8,380 nucleotides of DNA from JABWBD01 sp040768665 (lineage in GTDB: Bacteria; Planctomycetota; Planctomycetia; Pirellulales; Thermoguttaceae), in assembly GCA_040768665.1 (NCBI GenBank), contig JAXGMN010000119.1, forward strand, positions 1 to 8,380. Direction: 5' to 3'. Within the stretch, counting starts at the first letter, position 1. Each line of letters opens with the position of its first letter. The position numbers and the translations under genes were made by a program. Below are positions 7,119 through 8,380 of this stretch, piece after piece. The notes under the pieces were generated by a model. The model was given only the letters and a program-made list of their open reading frames with translations, searched no databases and was not told the DNA's origin.

Positions 7119-7158
7119 CATCCGAGTAGATTGGCTTCTGTCGCTTGCCTCAGGCGTT

Positions 7159-7194
7159 GTTTGGACTGGCGAGAGGGCAGCGGCCAGCCCAAAC
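7159..7194. repeat. 11-bp interrupted hairpin in the divergent spacer
   Basis: GTTTGG-A-CTGGC (7159-7170) pairs with GCCAG-C-CCAAAC (7183-7194), with one A/C mismatch and a 12-nt loop. It lies 40 bases beyond the 14-bp hairpin. Confidence 0.45.
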
Positions 7195-7217
7195 TCCGGC
7201 GCAAGAACAGGTCATTA

Positions 7218-7235
7218 TTGCAGAGGGTCCTGCAA
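7218..7235. repeat. 6-bp hairpin in the divergent spacer
   Basis: TTGCAG (7218-7223) pairs with CTGCAA (7230-7235) around the loop AGGGTC. Short on its own; noted because it continues the series of hairpins in this spacer. Confidence 0.3.
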
Positions 7236-7437
7236 ATTGCCAACCGGCGAAAATGCCTGCTCGCCGTTTCGACAGGATATACTGAGGTCTCGTCTCAGAC
7301 CGATGCCGTACCGCTGCAAACGCTCGTGAGTCCGAAAGAGGGGCAAAGCTCCGCACTTTCAGTCGGCCTATTTGGCCTCGAAGCGCATCAGGTGGACCCG
7401 TCGTCGGTCGTTTTCGCGAACAATTGCTTACCACCTC

Positions 7438-7443
7438 TGGAGA
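7438..7443 (+). promoter_or_regulatory. Ribosome binding site of the last gene
   Basis: TGGAGA (GGAG core 7439-7442) lies 7 nt before ATG 7450 and sets the start of a product with a clear signal peptide. Confidence 0.55.
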
Positions 7444-7449
7444 CGTTCC

Positions 7450-8380
7450 ATGTCAGGGAAGTGCCGTCCTTCGCTGCTGGTCAAAAGCCTCTGCCTTGTT
7501 CTGGCTCTTGCTGGTCTTCGCTCCTCCGTCGCCGTGCACGGTGAAACCTCCTGTCGCCAGAATGGCGACCAACTTGTCGTAGAATCCGAGCGATGGAGAA
7601 TGGTTCTCGATGCACGCACCGGTTCGGTCCGCCAAATGAAGGACCGGACCGCCGCGGACGCAGTCCTGCTGCGAGGCGGAACGAACCTGTGGACAATCGG
7701 GCGGCACAAGGAAGGGGATGTGCAAGCGTCGGAGTGCTCGATGAAGCACGCGTGGAATCCCGCCGCCGCGGAACTGACGCTGCAATATGAAGGCCCTGAA
7801 GCGGCGGTCACGATCGTATGCCATGCAGCCGACGAAGGCCCGGCGTGGCGAGCGGAGATCCGGATGAAAAAGGGCACGATGACCGCCTGGCGGTTCCCCG
7901 AGTCGCTGGCGTTCGATGTGCCCAAGATGAAAGAGTTCGTCCTGCCCGAGCACCTGGGACTTGCATTCAGCCGCGCGTTTTTCGAGCCGGGCGGCGCGGG
8001 GAGCGAACGGCATATCCTGGGAGGAGCGGGCCTGGAGAAGGTCGCCGGCGACCGCTGCCAGATGCGGCCCGTCCGCGACGAGCCCGTCGCCGCACGCGCG
8101 GGCAAGGACGCCGACCGCGACTGGCTTCCCGCATGGTACCTCAATGAGATTCCGCGATGGCAGGTGACTGCCAACCGATGCCCGGCCGGAGCGAAGCATG
8201 ATTTGGCCGTGGTCGAGACGGAGCATGGGTGCTGGCTTTCGACCTATCGGTTGGGCGGCTGGGGTTGGCTCTTCCGGCTCGGCGGGATGCTGCGCGAAAA
8301 CGACGCGAGGCCGCAAATGGCAAGCGTCATCGCGACGCTTGCGGGTTTGCACCAGCGAACGCCCGTGTCGGGCACGGAGA
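7450..8380 (+). CDS. Secreted protein of unknown family, possibly carbohydrate-related, 3'-truncated by window edge
   Basis: The frame is open from ATG 7450 to the end of the window, giving 310 residues with no stop. It starts with a basic n-region (MSGKCR) and a hydrophobic stretch (about residues 9-23), with probable signal peptidase cleavage near residue 30, so the product is exported. Residues 40-66 (DQLVVESERWRMVLDARTG, then SVRQMKDR) look like the first strands of the beta-sandwich that opens several glycoside hydrolase groups, where a 'value of X versus background sugar' domain precedes a catalytic barrel. PAWRAEIRMKKG...WRFPESLAFDV (132-157) fits the same type. No catalytic motif is visible in the portion seen, and I do not recognise the family. 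Later landmarks are a Trp-rich segment (YRLGGWGWLFRLGG) near residue 268. Divergent from the beta-helix gene, with which it may share a role in glycan breakdown. Confidence 0.7.
   Translation, partial: MSGKCRPSLLVKSLCLVLALAGLRSSVAVHGETSCRQNGDQLVVESERWRMVLDARTGSVRQMKDRTAADAVLLRGGTNLWTIGRHKEGDVQASECSMKHAWNPAAAELTLQYEGPEAAVTIVCHAADEGPAWRAEIRMKKGTMTAWRFPESLAFDVPKMKEFVLPEHLGLAFSRAFFEPGGAGSERHILGGAGLEKVAGDRCQMRPVRDEPVAARAGKDADRDWLPAWYLNEIPRWQVTANRCPAGAKHDLAVVETEHGCWLSTYRLGGWGWLFRLGGMLRENDARPQMASVIATLAGLHQRTPVSGTE

Larger units (their letters stand above)
6998..7449. other. Divergent, hairpin-rich spacer between beta-helix gene and the last gene
   Basis: About 450 bases separate two genes facing away from each other, so promoters for both should lie here. 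Three hairpins occur in order at 7087-7118, 7159-7194 and 7218-7235. Around 7282-7301 two exclusive short stems overlap (CTGAG with CTCAG, or GGTCT with AGACC). AGGTGG (7390-7395) can pair with CCACCT (7431-7436) next to the ribosome binding site of the last gene. On the plus strand, -10-like TATAAG (7044-7049) and TATACT (7278-7283) are present but lack good -35 boxes. Open frames here of 60-137 codons overlap on both strands and resemble nothing known; none is called. Confidence 0.5.

Noticed and set aside
7390..7436. Long-loop pairing AGGTGG with CCACCT as a ribosome-binding-site-masking switch
   Set aside because: Only 6 bp across a 35-nt loop and it does not include the GGAG itself; too weak to call a regulatory element.
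7131..7544. 137-codon plus-strand frame in the divergent spacer
   Set aside because: No similarity or ribosome binding site, and it overlaps the signal peptide of the last gene in another frame.
7453..8352. 299-codon minus-strand open frame opposite the last gene
   Set aside because: Also codon-aligned antisense. The plus frame has a ribosome binding site and signal peptide and is open to the window edge.

Overview
The window looks like a chromosomal stretch from a high-GC member of the Planctomycetota. This is inferred from family composition: a multidomain secreted M28 peptidase with a propeller and PDZ domain, a long secreted parallel beta-helix protein of the GH141-like type, and a remnant resembling DUF4058. 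Codon choice is strongly GC-biased, with TTA, CTA and TCA codons nearly absent. No rRNA, tRNA, CRISPR array, integrase or intact insertion sequence was seen.

Layout. (1) Bases 2-1015, plus strand: the C-terminal two thirds of a propionate/acetoacetate-type CoA-transferase, cut by the window edge. (2) Bases 1016-1165, minus strand: about 50 codons of a DUF4058-like gene with a good promoter and ribosome binding site, broken off exactly at the CoA-transferase stop codon. A 10-bp inverted repeat lies behind its promoter. (3) Bases 1397-4414, plus: a secreted 1005-residue metallopeptidase (propeller, PA-like insert, M28 catalytic domain, PDZ). (4) Bases 4415-4849: a convergent spacer with small hairpins and a doubtful 35-codon ORF behind a consensus Shine-Dalgarno. 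(5) Bases 4850-6979, minus: a secreted right-handed beta-helix protein related to GH141-type glycosidases, with two well-supported starts. (6) Bases 6980-7449: a hairpin-rich divergent spacer. (7) Bases 7450-8380, plus: the N-terminal 310 residues of a secreted protein I cannot name, possibly carbohydrate-related.

The genes do not form one operon: the strands run plus, (minus remnant), plus, minus, plus, with convergent and divergent spacers. The shared theme of the three exported proteins is degradation of polymers outside the cytoplasm (protein, and probably complex glycan). The beta-helix gene and the last gene are divergently arranged and could share control. I find no convincing new multi-gene system. 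The points most worth a second look are the orphaned, apparently live promoter that would transcribe antisense into the CoA-transferase gene, the structured divergent spacer, and the double start of the beta-helix protein.
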